Origin: Planctomycetaceae bacterium
GTDB taxonomy: Bacteria; Planctomycetota; Planctomycetia; Planctomycetales; Planctomycetaceae
Assembly (NCBI GenBank): GCA_021732415.1
Contig: JAKFVC010000068.1
Location: 1-35,365, forward strand
Length of the DNA stretch: 35,365 nt
Reading direction: 5' to 3'
The position numbers and the translations under genes were made by a program. Of this stretch, positions 22,401 to 30,078 are shown piece after piece (position 1 is the first letter of the stretch; every line of letters begins with the position of its first letter). The notes beneath the pieces were generated by a model that was given only the letters and a program-made list of their open reading frames with translations, had not been told where the DNA came from and did not search any database.

Positions 22401-24718
22401 CCGTCGCCATGTTGAAAGCGGTGGAACTGAAAAAGGTACCGGCAGCCGACCTCTCAGCCGATCTGGTCCGCCAGTTGCGAAGCTTGAAGAACGAAGAGAT
22501 CGAACCCTATATCACCAAGGTCTGGGGTACGTTGCGTGACACGCCAGCCGATAAGGCCCAGCTGATCACGTCTCTACGCGCCATGCTGCGGGCCGCCCCG
22601 AAGGATACTCAGCGGCCCGACTTGTCGCTGGGCCGTGCGATCTACGTGAAGACCTGCCAGCAATGTCACACACTGTTCGGGACCGGGTCGAAAGTCGGCC
22701 CCGAATTGACCGGCTCCAATCGCGCCGATTTGAACTACATTCTCTCGAATATCGTCGATCCGAGTGCTCAGATTGGCAAAGACTATCAGGTACAAGTCAT
22801 CGTCACGACTGAAGGTCGCACACTGAATGGCATCGTGAAAGGTGAGGATCAAAACGCACTCACTCTGGCCACCGCCAACGAAATTGTCGTTGTTCCCAAA
22901 CCGGAAATCGACGTCCGCGTTACCAGCGATAAGTCGATGATGCCGGACGACATTCTCAAACCGTTCAATGAGCGTGAAATACGGTCGCTCATCGCCTACC
23001 TCGCCAGCCCGGGCCAGGTGCCGCTGGCTGTTGGCGGTGGGGCTCCCGCGGTGATGTTCAATGGCAAAGATCTCACCGGCTGGACCGGCAACACCGAGCT
23101 CTGGTCGGTCGAGAATGGCGAACTGGTAGGTCGGACGGCGGGACTCAAACGCAACGAGTTTCTGATCAACGAGCTGCTCGTCGATGACTTCCGTTTCGAA
23201 GTCGAAGTCAAGCTCGTCAATGACGAAGGCAACAGCGGCATTCAGTTCCGCAGCCTGGCACAGCCCGAAGGGGAAGTGAAGGGATATCAGGCCGACATCG
23301 GCGTCGGCTGGTGGGGCAAGCTCTACGAAGAACACGGCCGAGCTTTGCTGTGGGACAAGTCGGGGGAAGCTCACGTCAAGAAGGGAGACTGGAACCGTTA
23401 TGAAATCGTGGCGATCGGCAGCCGAATCCGCACTTTCATTAACGGCCAGCCGTGCGTCGAACTCGAAGATCCCCCCGGCGCCCGCTCGGGAATTACGGCG
23501 TTGCAACTGCATTCTGGGGGCAAGACCGAAGTCCGTTATCGCAACTTCAAGCTGACGCCGATTGTCTCGATGCCCAAACCCGCGGGAGGCGGTGCCAGTC
23601 TCTCCAGCACGCCAACCGCTCCGAGCACAGCCATTAAATTCCGCAAGACGACCATCGAGTTGCTCGAGAACAAATTCCGTAGCGAAGGGGTCGCGATGGG
23701 CGACTTCAACAACGACGGCCTGCTGGACATCGCCGCCGGCAGCATGTGGTACGAGGCCCCCAAATGGACGCCCCATTCGATCCTCGAAAAACCGCAGGAG
23801 TTCGCCAAGAAGACTTACAGCAACACGTTCTGCAACTGGGCCGAAGACCTCGACCGAGACGGACGCCAGGACTTGATCGTGGTCGACTTCCCCGGCAATC
23901 AAACTTGGTGGTTCCAGAATCCGGGCGCGAAGGGTGGACCGTGGCGCAAGGTGGAAATGGTTCCAGTTACCAACAATGAAAGTCCCACGTATCTCGACGT
24001 CGATGGCGACGGACGCCGCGAACTGGTCTATGGCGATGCACAAGGCCGCATGTGTCTGGCGCGGCCTGACGCTGATCCGTTTGCACCGTGGAAAGTCACG
24101 CCAATCAGCGGGCCCAAGGCTCCTGGCACCGAGCGTTTCTCGCACGGACTGGGTATCGGTGATGTCAACCGCGACGGCATCAACGACATCATCGGGACCG
24201 CCGGCTGGTGGGAAGGAACGGCTGCCGCCAGCAACGAACCGTGGAAGTTCCACGCTGCCAAATTGGGTGAAGCCCAGGCCCAGATGTATGCCTACGACTA
24301 CGATGGCGACGGCGACAACGACGTCGTCGGCACAAGTGCCCATCGCCGCGGTATGTGGTTTCACGAGCAAACCGCCGACGGCTGGAAGACGCGCGAATTC
24401 GACAAGTCGATCGCTCAAACGCACGCCCTGTGCCTGGCCGACATCAATGGCGACGGCCTTCCGGACCTCGTCACGGGCAAGCGTTATTACGCACACAACG
24501 GCAACGATCCCGGAGAAGACGAACCCCCGTACCTGGCCTGGTACGAACTACAACAGACCGACAAAACGGCCAAGTGGGTCCAGCACATCATCGACGAGGA
24601 CAGCGGAGTCGGCACGCACTTCGAAACGTACGACATGAACGGCGACGGCCTGCTGGACATCATCGTCGCGAACAAGCGCGGGGTCTATCTGTTCGAGCAG
24701 ACTCGGGAGAAGCCGTAA
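19454..24718 (+). CDS. Secreted multidomain PVC-type dehydrogenase / cytochrome c / DUF1080 / FG-GAP protein
   Basis: A 1754-residue protein starting with a signal peptide (ends near SSAADPV). In order: a lectin-like beta-sandwich (about 45-205); a PVC-type beta-propeller dehydrogenase domain beginning PPGFQVSLFAGEPDV (about 225-600); a helical HEAT-like region (about 620-1040); a cytochrome c domain with CQQCH at 1068-1072 and a likely Met ligand in KSMMPDD; a DUF1080 (3-keto-disaccharide hydrolase-like) domain from VMFNGKDLTGW (about 1200-1370); and FG-GAP/VCBS calcium-type repeats such as DFNNDGLLDIAAG, DVDGDGRREL and DMNGDGLLDII (about 1410-1750). Probably oxidises and cleaves modified sugars outside the cytoplasm; that is inferred from the families. 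AGGAG lies eight bases before the ATG. Convergent with the DUF1501 gene. Confidence 0.93.
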   Translation: MRSCLLPRCGYIAASLIVFVSSTSLSSAADPVKEPRPGTLPTDAQGKPLNFDFETGTLKDWTAEGAAFVKQPVEGDLVHKRRGDMKSDHAGKFWIGGYEIAQDPPVGTLTSVPFVVRQPFASFLVAGGPTDTTCVEIVAKDGDKVIRRVAGDESETLKPILVDLSAYVGKEIFIRLVDKNTGHWGHINFDDFRFHDKKPNFPERTAPLQPDTFAHAGLSPEEAAKAMKVPPGFQVSLFAGEPDVQQPIAMAFDDRGRLWVAEAFSYPIRLPEDQAKDRIVIFEDKDQDGKFDTRKVFTDKLNLVSGMELGFGGVYVGSAPNLLFIPDADGDDTPDGPPQVLLDGWGYQDTHETLNSFIWGPDGWLYGCHGVFTHSRVGAPGTPDDKRVPLNAGIWRYHPTRHQFELFAEGTSNPWGVDFNSKGQAFETACVIPHLYHMIQGARYQRQAGTHFNPFTYDDIKTIAKHRHWLGGTPHSGNGKSDAAGGGHAHAGAMVYLGGTWPQQYHDQLFMNNIHGARLNMDALAANGSGYVGDRAPDFLFANDIWSQILYLTYGPDGNVYMIDWYDKNQCHHGNIPGHDRTNGRIFKISYTGAEGAAPAQRPDAGLNLRLKTDVELAELQLDTNDWFARHARRILQERAAGFGGNAAAKPKIALPALNSLTQLTMKGADEVRRLRGVWGLHASGLLVPPLQLIALKDASPYVRAWTIQLACEQGRPAQTVFNKMAELAQSDPSPVVRMYLASAAMRLPIADRTALLPALLSHAEDASDHNLPYLYWYAAESLASADPQAGLKLIEAAKIPLVRGYLIRRLTQTNDPAILNQLIALVLGKSAQPADQLLALKEIAEGLRGRRQVPMPDGWSELYRQYAKSEDAGVRAVALNLAITFGDPQALAARQLLLANPEADMAERAAAIDALVTSKAPNLAPLLQKLLATKELAGAAVRGLATYDDPKTPEAILAAYNQFDAAQKRDALNTLASRPTYAVAMLKAVELKKVPAADLSADLVRQLRSLKNEEIEPYITKVWGTLRDTPADKAQLITSLRAMLRAAPKDTQRPDLSLGRAIYVKTCQQCHTLFGTGSKVGPELTGSNRADLNYILSNIVDPSAQIGKDYQVQVIVTTEGRTLNGIVKGEDQNALTLATANEIVVVPKPEIDVRVTSDKSMMPDDILKPFNEREIRSLIAYLASPGQVPLAVGGGAPAVMFNGKDLTGWTGNTELWSVENGELVGRTAGLKRNEFLINELLVDDFRFEVEVKLVNDEGNSGIQFRSLAQPEGEVKGYQADIGVGWWGKLYEEHGRALLWDKSGEAHVKKGDWNRYEIVAIGSRIRTFINGQPCVELEDPPGARSGITALQLHSGGKTEVRYRNFKLTPIVSMPKPAGGGASLSSTPTAPSTAIKFRKTTIELLENKFRSEGVAMGDFNNDGLLDIAAGSMWYEAPKWTPHSILEKPQEFAKKTYSNTFCNWAEDLDRDGRQDLIVVDFPGNQTWWFQNPGAKGGPWRKVEMVPVTNNESPTYLDVDGDGRRELVYGDAQGRMCLARPDADPFAPWKVTPISGPKAPGTERFSHGLGIGDVNRDGINDIIGTAGWWEGTAAASNEPWKFHAAKLGEAQAQMYAYDYDGDGDNDVVGTSAHRRGMWFHEQTADGWKTREFDKSIAQTHALCLADINGDGLPDLVTGKRYYAHNGNDPGEDEPPYLAWYELQQTDKTAKWVQHIIDEDSGVGTHFETYDMNGDGLLDIIVANKRGVYLFEQTREKP

Positions 24719-24737
24719 ACAAAACTGTCTGCAACGA

Positions 24738-24803
24738 TCCCATAAGTCCTATAAGTCCCATGAATTTTGATGGGACCAATGGGACTTATGGGACGGATGG
24801 GAA
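24738..24803. repeat. GGGACTTATGGGAC-family hairpin between convergent genes
   Basis: The left part (from TCCCATAAGTCCTATAAGTC) pairs with the right part (GATGGGACCAATGGGACTTA...). It is a second copy of the family at 10381-10465. Lying between two convergent stop codons, it may serve as a two-way terminator. Confidence 0.65.
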
Positions 24804-24811
24804 TGGGACGG

Positions 24812-26197
24812 CTATCCGACCATTAGTTCTGGCACTGGCCGCCCTGACGAAATCCGATGCGGCAGGCCATTTGGGCCGGGAACCATCGCCCGCGGATTTA
24901 CACCCAGCAGCGCGAAGATCGTCGCCGTGACGTCGGCGGGCGATACCGGATTCTCGGTGACATAGGCTGCGTGGTCGTCGGTGCGACCATACACCAATCC
25001 GCGAGGCACCCCGCCGCCCGCCATCAGAATGCTGAAGGCGTGCGGCCAGTGATCGCGACTGGCCCAAGGCTGACTGATCCGCGGAGTCCGTCCGAAGTCA
25101 CCCATCCACACCACCAACGTGTCATCCAGAAGTCCCCGCTGATCCAGATCCTCCAATAACGCGGAGAGGGTCTGATCAGCCCGCGGCATCAACGTGTTCG
25201 CGGTCAGTGGGAAATGATTGCGATGCGTATCCCACGGATTGTTGGCCGGGCGGGCTCCCTTGCCGTCGGCCCAGTCCTGGTTCTCGCGGCCCCAATAGAC
25301 AGTCACAAATCGCGCTCCCGCTTCCACCAGACGCCGCGCCAGTACCGTCGACTGCCCGTGGCGATAGCGGCCATATCGGTCCTGAGTCTGAGCCGATTCT
25401 TGATCCAGCGCGAACGCCTCGCCCACCTGCGGACTGCGGAGGATCTCGAGGGCCTGACGGTGATAGATGTCGTAACGCTGCCCGTCCGGATCAGCATCGA
25501 TCGGCGATGCGGAAGCGGCGGGATGCAAGGCCCCCAACAACTTGTCACGCAAGTTCAGCCGTTCGATCGACAACTCCTGACGCAGTTGGAACTCCGGCTG
25601 CGAGATCTGTCCCGCTGGCGAGAGTCGCACACGAAACGGATCGAACGACGACCCCAGAAAGCCCGCGCTTTGCCCCGGCAGAATGCGGCCTTCCATGTGC
25701 ATCGTTTCGGGCAGTTCGATGACCTTGGGCATTGCCGCTGGAGATGGATCTACGCAGCCAAACGCGGCCGCCATGTGCGGCACATCATCCGCTTCCACCT
25801 TGAGCCCACCCGCCGTACTGACGTGTCGGTAACCCGTCAGCATCTGGTAGACGGCCGGATCGTGGACCGTCTGCTCGTGGCAGACCGAACGAATGAGTGT
25901 CATCCGGTGCATCTGCTGCGCCAGCCGCGGACAGAGTTCCCCGATTTCCAAGCCGCCGACAGACGTGGAAATGGGATGATACGGACCACGAATCTCACGC
26001 GGGGCTCGAGGTTTCAAGTCCAGCAGATCGATGTGACTGGGGCCACCATCCATGTAGAGCAGAATGCACGCCTTGGCCCGCGCTGGACGGTTTTCCAACT
26101 GCTCGGCGGCGAGTGACTGACTCAGCGTCAATCCCGTCCAACCCAGCGCCCCCACCTGCAGGACTTCGCGTCGCAACCAGTCGGTTGAGCTTGCCAT
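24812..26197 (-). CDS. DUF1501 protein with twin-arginine leader
   Basis: A 461-residue member of the DUF1501 family (alkaline-phosphatase/sulfatase-like fold), abundant in planctomycetes and of unknown activity. The N-terminus MASSTDWLRREVLQVGALGW has the paired arginines and hydrophobic segment of a Tat export signal. Typical family stretches are CILLYMDGGPSHIDLLDLKP, LIRSVCHEQTVHDPA, VWMGDFGRTPRI and GRDHWP-like ASRDHWPHAFS. The frame is open upstream, but this ATG is chosen because it begins the Tat signal and lies 11 bases after the ComEA-like stop. That close spacing suggests one transcript with the ComEA-like gene. DUF1501 genes often pair with DUF1549/DUF1553 cytochrome genes; none is adjacent here. 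Confidence 0.88.
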   Translation of the reverse strand: MASSTDWLRREVLQVGALGWTGLTLSQSLAAEQLENRPARAKACILLYMDGGPSHIDLLDLKPRAPREIRGPYHPISTSVGGLEIGELCPRLAQQMHRMTLIRSVCHEQTVHDPAVYQMLTGYRHVSTAGGLKVEADDVPHMAAAFGCVDPSPAAMPKVIELPETMHMEGRILPGQSAGFLGSSFDPFRVRLSPAGQISQPEFQLRQELSIERLNLRDKLLGALHPAASASPIDADPDGQRYDIYHRQALEILRSPQVGEAFALDQESAQTQDRYGRYRHGQSTVLARRLVEAGARFVTVYWGRENQDWADGKGARPANNPWDTHRNHFPLTANTLMPRADQTLSALLEDLDQRGLLDDTLVVWMGDFGRTPRISQPWASRDHWPHAFSILMAGGGVPRGLVYGRTDDHAAYVTENPVSPADVTATIFALLGVNPRAMVPGPNGLPHRISSGRPVPELMVG

Positions 26198-26208
26198 AGA
26201 CGCTTCTT

Positions 26209-26646
26209 TCAGGGGGTTGAGTTCGACGCTGCGGGCACAGTTTTTTGGTCGCTGACGATCAACCAGGGGCGGATCTGTTCCCACGTTTTGGGACCAATCC
26301 CGGGCACCCGGCTGACATCTTCAATCGTCTGGAAGTGACCATGCTCCTCGCGGAAGGCCACAATCTTCTTGGCCGTCTTTTCGCCGATGCCTTCCAACAA
26401 AGTCCATTCGAACCAGGGAGCCCGATTCACATCCAATTGATAATCGTACTTCCGCGCCGGCAGCCGGTCGATCTCAATCGGCGTTTGGCCCCAACCTTTC
26501 AACCGGACCCAATACAGCCCCATCAAGGCCACGGCCACGATGACCAGAGTCCCCACAAACAGTTGGTCGGTTCGTCGCAGCCACAAAGTCCAGGCATCAA
26601 CTGGCTCGGGAGTAGGCGGGGCAGGGGCCTCAACAGGTGAGTTCAT
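26209..26646 (-). CDS. Membrane-anchored ComEA-like helix-hairpin-helix protein
   Basis: A 145-residue protein with a single N-terminal membrane helix (LFVGTLVIVAVALMGLYWV). The C-terminal helix-hairpin-helix DNA-binding domain reads LDVNRAPWFEWTLLEGIGEK, then the second hairpin VSRVPGIGPKTWEQIRPWL. The layout matches ComEA, which binds DNA outside the cytoplasmic membrane during uptake. Whether that is its role here is not shown; no other competence gene is in the window. It precedes the DUF1501 gene by 11 bases. Confidence 0.85.
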   Translation of the reverse strand: MNSPVEAPAPPTPEPVDAWTLWLRRTDQLFVGTLVIVAVALMGLYWVRLKGWGQTPIEIDRLPARKYDYQLDVNRAPWFEWTLLEGIGEKTAKKIVAFREEHGHFQTIEDVSRVPGIGPKTWEQIRPWLIVSDQKTVPAASNSTP

Positions 26647-26803
26647 GTATCAGGGCAGCGGCACAGGGAAGACAAAAGGTCACCAACCCTGATCCTACAC
26701 CGAACGCCACGCCTGTACAAAGTAAATTCCGTGTGAAGAAGAAGCTTTGCGGAGAGGTGAAGGGTCGAGCGTGCGCAGCTTCTTCGACCCCGGATGGGGT
26801 CCC

Positions 26804-26973
26804 AGAGAGTAGCCGGTGGTTGAGCGTAGCGACACCACCGGGAGGCGTTAAACAAGAGAAATCCGACCCTCAAGGGGTCGCAGAACTCTCAATCTGCGAC
26901 CCCTTCAGGGTCGAAAACATTCAATATGTCGCTAACCGGTGGTGTCGCTACGCTCAACCACCGGCTACTCTCT
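26804..26973. repeat. Perfect 38-bp inverted repeat enclosing a 21-bp inverted repeat
   Basis: Outer arms 26804-26841 (AGAGAGTAGCCGGTGGTTGA...) and 26936-26973 are perfect reverse complements over 38 bases. The inner arms 26864-26884 (CGACCCTCAAGGGGTCGCAG...) and 26893-26913 pair with one mismatch. The block fills most of the 412-base gap between the ComEA-like gene and the last ExbD gene. The same gap also holds a looser GGTCGA.../TTCGACCCC palindrome near 26763-26790. No gene is seen. Confidence 0.93.
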
Positions 26974-27058
26974 TTAATCCCTCCGGGATAAATACACTGG
27001 CACGATCTCATTGCGCGCACGAGTGTCGGGTGTGATCCTGAGCCGATCCTAAATTCGC

Positions 27059-27538
27059 TCAACGCCGTGGCGGAGCGAGCTTGATCTTTTCGATATAGCG
27101 TATCGCTTGCTGAGTCCGCTGATCGAAACGCCCAGTGCAGGCCGTCATCGCCTTGATGACGTACTCATAATGCAGCTTATGGTCAGCATCGATTTCCACT
27201 TCCGTGTCCTTCGACGCAGGACCGCCGGGCGTACCACCGATTGCACGCAAGATTTCGCTATTCAGTCGCTCGAAGGCTCGGTCATCGTTCCCGAGATGAC
27301 GTTGGCCGATCTTGAGGCTGACCAGATTCCCGTCGGCATCCGCGACGAGACGAACTTTGATATCTTCTGTTGGGAAGCCGCCCGGAATACCATCGGCCGG
27401 CATGTTGATATCGAACGTGCCTTCGGCCTGGACGAACTTCAGCGTCAGCATGAAGAAGATCATCAACTGAAAGACGCAGTCGATCATCGGCGTCATGTCG
27501 GGTTTGACCATCGCCAAAGCGGATTCGCGACGTCGCAT
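27059..27538 (-). CDS. ExbD/TolR-family biopolymer transport protein (third copy)
   Basis: A 159-residue inner-membrane protein: a short cytoplasmic N-terminus, one membrane helix and a periplasmic domain. The motif KPDMTPMIDCVFQLMIFFML holds the proton-pathway aspartate (Asp20). It is a clear tandem paralogue of the gene at 27836-28330: VQAEG, FDINMP and the stretch GGTPGGPASKDTEVEIDAD are shared. The start was set at MRRRESALAM because AGGA lies seven bases upstream and it matches the paralogue in length; the upstream extension is probably untranslated. A strong hairpin with flanking A and T runs lies before it. Confidence 0.88.
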   Translation of the reverse strand: MRRRESALAMVKPDMTPMIDCVFQLMIFFMLTLKFVQAEGTFDINMPADGIPGGFPTEDIKVRLVADADGNLVSLKIGQRHLGNDDRAFERLNSEILRAIGGTPGGPASKDTEVEIDADHKLHYEYVIKAMTACTGRFDQRTQQAIRYIEKIKLAPPRR

Positions 27539-27623
27539 GGCAGGATCCTTCAGATTTGAAGATTCGATCAGAGGTGCGCTGACACCTTCGAATCCTAATC
27601 GGAAATGGTCCCTGTACAAAGAG

Positions 27624-27649
27624 AAAAATCACGGCGAACCGTGATTTTT
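27624..27649 (-). terminator. Perfect hairpin with A/T-run flanks (possible two-way terminator)
   Basis: AAAAATCACGG, a four-base loop, then CCGTGATTTTT: an 11-base perfect stem ending in a T-run on either strand. It lies between the second and third ExbD genes, so the third copy may be expressed at a lower level or from its own promoter. Confidence 0.65.
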
Positions 27650-27700
27650 GGGGAGCGACGGGAGATCTCACTTCAATCGGTGGCTAACACCGAATCAAAG

Positions 27701-27807
27701 TATGAGAGTACCAGAGTGTGAGGGTATGAGGGTCGAGCCAATTCCATGCATATCAGTCGGCAAGCTGACTCCGACACTCTCACACACTCATACTCTCAAA
27801 CCCTCAT
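27701..27807. repeat. TATGAGAGT/GTGAGGGT word repeats in opposite orientation
   Basis: Positions 27701-27733 contain TATGAGAGT and TGTGAGGGTATGAGGGT; 27774-27807 contains the same words in reverse complement (ACACTCTCACACACTCATAC...). They form an imperfect inverted repeat between two ExbD genes. Confidence 0.65.
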
Positions 27808-27835
27808 GACAGCGCCAATTATCAAATACCCGGCA

Positions 27836-28330
27836 TCAATTCCCCGGCCGGCGGGGCGGGGCGAATTTGATCTTTTCGATGTAGCGCACCACGTTCTTGG
27901 TCCGCTCATCGAAACGTCCGGTGCAGGCGCTGATGGCACTGATCACATAGGAATAATGCAGATTGTAGTCCGCATCAATTTCGACTTCAGTGTCCTTCGA
28001 TGCGGGGCCTCCGGGAGTACCACCGATCGCACGCAGGATTTCCCCGTTCAACTGGACGAAGGCCCGTTCGTCATTGCCCAGCTTGCGGCTGCCCATCTGC
28101 AGGCTGACCAGATTCCCGTTGGCATCGGCGATCATGCGGACCTTCAGGTCCTGTGCCAACGGGTCTGCCGTTCCCTGCGATTGCCCGATCGGCATGTTGA
28201 TGTCGAAGTTGCCTTCCGCCTGGACGAACTTCAGCGTCAACATGAAGAAAATCATCAACTGGAAGACGCAATCGATCATCGGCGTCATATCCGGTTTGGG
28301 CATCGCCAATTCTGCTTTGCGGCTGGCCAT
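27836..28330 (-). CDS. ExbD/TolR-family biopolymer transport protein (second copy)
   Basis: A 164-residue protein with the same layout as its neighbours. The membrane-helix motif KPDMTPMIDCVFQLMIFFML includes the conserved Asp20. The periplasmic domain runs from FDINMPIGQSQGT to the Lys/Arg-rich C-terminus IKFAPPRRPGN. It is much closer to the third copy than to the first, pointing to a tandem duplication. The ATG (MASRKAELAM) is the first in the frame; the ribosome site is weak. It lies 95 bases after the first ExbD gene, and that gap holds a GTAGCCTGACTC-family palindrome. Confidence 0.9.
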   Translation of the reverse strand: MASRKAELAMPKPDMTPMIDCVFQLMIFFMLTLKFVQAEGNFDINMPIGQSQGTADPLAQDLKVRMIADANGNLVSLQMGSRKLGNDERAFVQLNGEILRAIGGTPGGPASKDTEVEIDADYNLHYSYVISAISACTGRFDERTKNVVRYIEKIKFAPPRRPGN

Positions 28331-28385
28331 AAACGTCTCTGCTCTATCGATCTACCTACTCGGGCGGTATTGATCTGCAACTGTT

Positions 28386-28409
28386 GTAGCCTGACTCTCC
28401 GAGTCGGGA
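28386..28409. repeat. GTAGCCCGACTC-family palindrome between ExbD genes
   Basis: Single unit reading GTAGCCTGACTC then TCCGAGTCGGGA, nearly self-complementary. Same family as the copies in the nuo operon, more than 19 kb away. Confidence 0.75.
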
Positions 28410-28425
28410 GACAAGAAATCGGACA

Positions 28426-28890
28426 CTATTCCTTGGGGGCTTCTTCCATCGCCTGCAAGGCGAACTTTTCGTAGCCCTCTTCCTGGTAGAGCTTGATCAA
28501 GTCCTGAATGGCCCCGATGGGGACTTCCGAATCCGATCGCAATTTGATCGTCGTCTTGATTCCATCGCCTGGATGCTGCAGTTTGTACATCTGCAGATCC
28601 TTCTTGATGCGCGGCGTCATCTGACTGATCGACACGTCTTCGCCAGGCAGAAACACCAGCGGATCCTTGACCCGTTTCGAACCGTCCGCATTGCGAATGA
28701 AGCCCACGTTGATCGTGACTTCGTCTTCGCGCTTGACCTTGGGCGGCTTCGCGATTTCGCTTTCGGGCAGTTTGACGCGTTCGTCCGCCTGCGTGCTTTC
28801 GAAATTGATGACCAGCATGAAGAAGGTGATCAACTGGAAGACGCAGTCAATCATCGGCGTCATATCGACTTCCGGTGCGTCCATAGCCAT
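28426..28890 (-). CDS. ExbD/TolR-family biopolymer transport protein (first copy)
   Basis: A 154-residue protein with the signature VDMTPMIDCVFQLITFFMLV and the proton-pathway Asp15. Its periplasmic domain differs clearly from the other two: it has a Lys/Glu-rich segment (ESEIAKPPKVKREDEVTINV) and ends in LIKLYQEEGYEKFALQAMEE. The ATG has AGGA seven bases upstream. It follows the ExbB-like gene by 65 bases. The difference from copies two and three suggests a different periplasmic partner or a heteromeric complex. Confidence 0.92.
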   Translation of the reverse strand: MAMDAPEVDMTPMIDCVFQLITFFMLVINFESTQADERVKLPESEIAKPPKVKREDEVTINVGFIRNADGSKRVKDPLVFLPGEDVSISQMTPRIKKDLQMYKLQHPGDGIKTTIKLRSDSEVPIGAIQDLIKLYQEEGYEKFALQAMEEAPKE

Positions 28891-28955
28891 GGATCATTCC
28901 TGACGTTTCAAATTGAATGAGATTCGAACCACTGAGTCCAACAGGTTCCGCAGGC

Positions 28956-29888
28956 TTACGTCGACGGATTGGCCGGAGCCGCACTGGTGGCGGATGCCGG
29001 GGCTGCGCCGGTGGCGGGCTTCTTCGCCGAGGCGAACAGCTTGCCCATCAGGCCTTCCGAAACCATACCCACTTCGAACTGCAGCTTGCCGATCTTGTTC
29101 TTGAACAGACCGAACGCGAAGATCGCCGGGATGGCCACGACGAGGCCTTCCATCGTCGTCACGAGGGCGGTCATAATACCTTCAGCCAGTTCCTTGGGCT
29201 TGGGTGACGTTTCCGATTCCGCAATAACGCGGAAGGAGTCGATCATACCCTGCACCGTGCCGAGCAACCCGAGCATCGGGGCCGTCGCGACGATCAAACC
29301 GAGGTAACTCATCTTGTGCTCGAGATACATCGATTCTTCGTCACCCGCTTCGGCCATACCGGCCATCGCTTCTTCTTGCCCCTTGGACAACCGGGCCATA
29401 CCAGCCGTCAGCACCTTACCGAGGTACGAGTCGTTGGCCTTGGCGGTCTCATAAGCACCCTGGTAATCGCGAGCATTGATCTTCTGCTCGAACGATTCGA
29501 TCAGTGCGGCAGGTAGGAAGTTTTCCCGGCGAAACGCCATGAAGTTCATCGAGATCAGGGCCACCAGGACGAACGATTCAACGGCGATACACGCACCGAA
29601 CGGTCCCGAGGCGACGATGATCCACATCAGATAGCTACGGCCAGGCTGAGGGGGAGCGGCGGCAGCGGGCTTTTCTTCGGCAGGAGCCTCTTCTCCTTCA
29701 GCGGGAGCGGCTTCCTCCTCTGCAGGAGCCTCTTCAGCCTTGGCGGCCTTATCCTTCTTGCCTTGAGCGTACAAACTGCTTTGCCAGCCGGTTTGCACCG
29801 TTACGGTAGTCATCCCGAAGGCGACCGCCAGAACGAACATCCAGTACCAGGTTTGCAGACTATCTTTTCGCCGCATGAACTGAATCAT
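28956..29888 (-). CDS. MotA/TolQ/ExbB-family proton channel protein
   Basis: A 310-residue inner-membrane protein. It has an N-terminal hydrophobic segment (WYWMFVLAVAFGMTTVTVQT), then a Glu/Ala/Pro-rich stretch, then the ExbB core. Core motifs are SYLGLIVATAPMLGLLGTVQ followed by GMIDSF, and TALVTTMEGLVVAIPAIFAF, with the polar threonines that line the ion path in this family. The C-terminal tail is Ala/Pro-rich. The acidic N-terminal insert (KAEEAPAEEEAAPAEGEEAP) should be periplasmic and is unusual. The start was taken at MIQFMRRKDSL; the longer upstream frame looks untranslated. With three ExbD-like partners it probably forms a proton-motive-force-driven motor. Confidence 0.9.
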   Translation of the reverse strand: MIQFMRRKDSLQTWYWMFVLAVAFGMTTVTVQTGWQSSLYAQGKKDKAAKAEEAPAEEEAAPAEGEEAPAEEKPAAAAPPQPGRSYLMWIIVASGPFGACIAVESFVLVALISMNFMAFRRENFLPAALIESFEQKINARDYQGAYETAKANDSYLGKVLTAGMARLSKGQEEAMAGMAEAGDEESMYLEHKMSYLGLIVATAPMLGLLGTVQGMIDSFRVIAESETSPKPKELAEGIMTALVTTMEGLVVAIPAIFAFGLFKNKIGKLQFEVGMVSEGLMGKLFASAKKPATGAAPASATSAAPANPST

Positions 29889-30078
29889 CGTCCTGTTCAA
29901 CTCCAGTTTGTCACTAAGCCTATGAGATCTTGACTGGCCCTGATGCAGGACCAAATCGATGGGGTAAAGGTCAGTTTTTGGTGAATGCGGCGGTCAGCGC
30001 CAGTTCAATTTGACGCACAACACCTACCAGAATACCACTTTTTCGAACTTTCGGGGACTTTTATCTTCACAATCCCCG

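Noticed and set aside
22574-24496. A 640-codon open frame on the minus strand
   Set aside because: It is antisense to the large multidomain gene, whose plus-strand domains are unmistakable. The antisense translation shows no family motifs and is a by-product of GC-rich codon use.
26647-26873. A 76-codon minus-strand open frame upstream of the ComEA-like gene
   Set aside because: It is mostly repeat sequence read as protein; the same residues (such as WCRYAQPPATL) appear in another frame from the opposite repeat arm.
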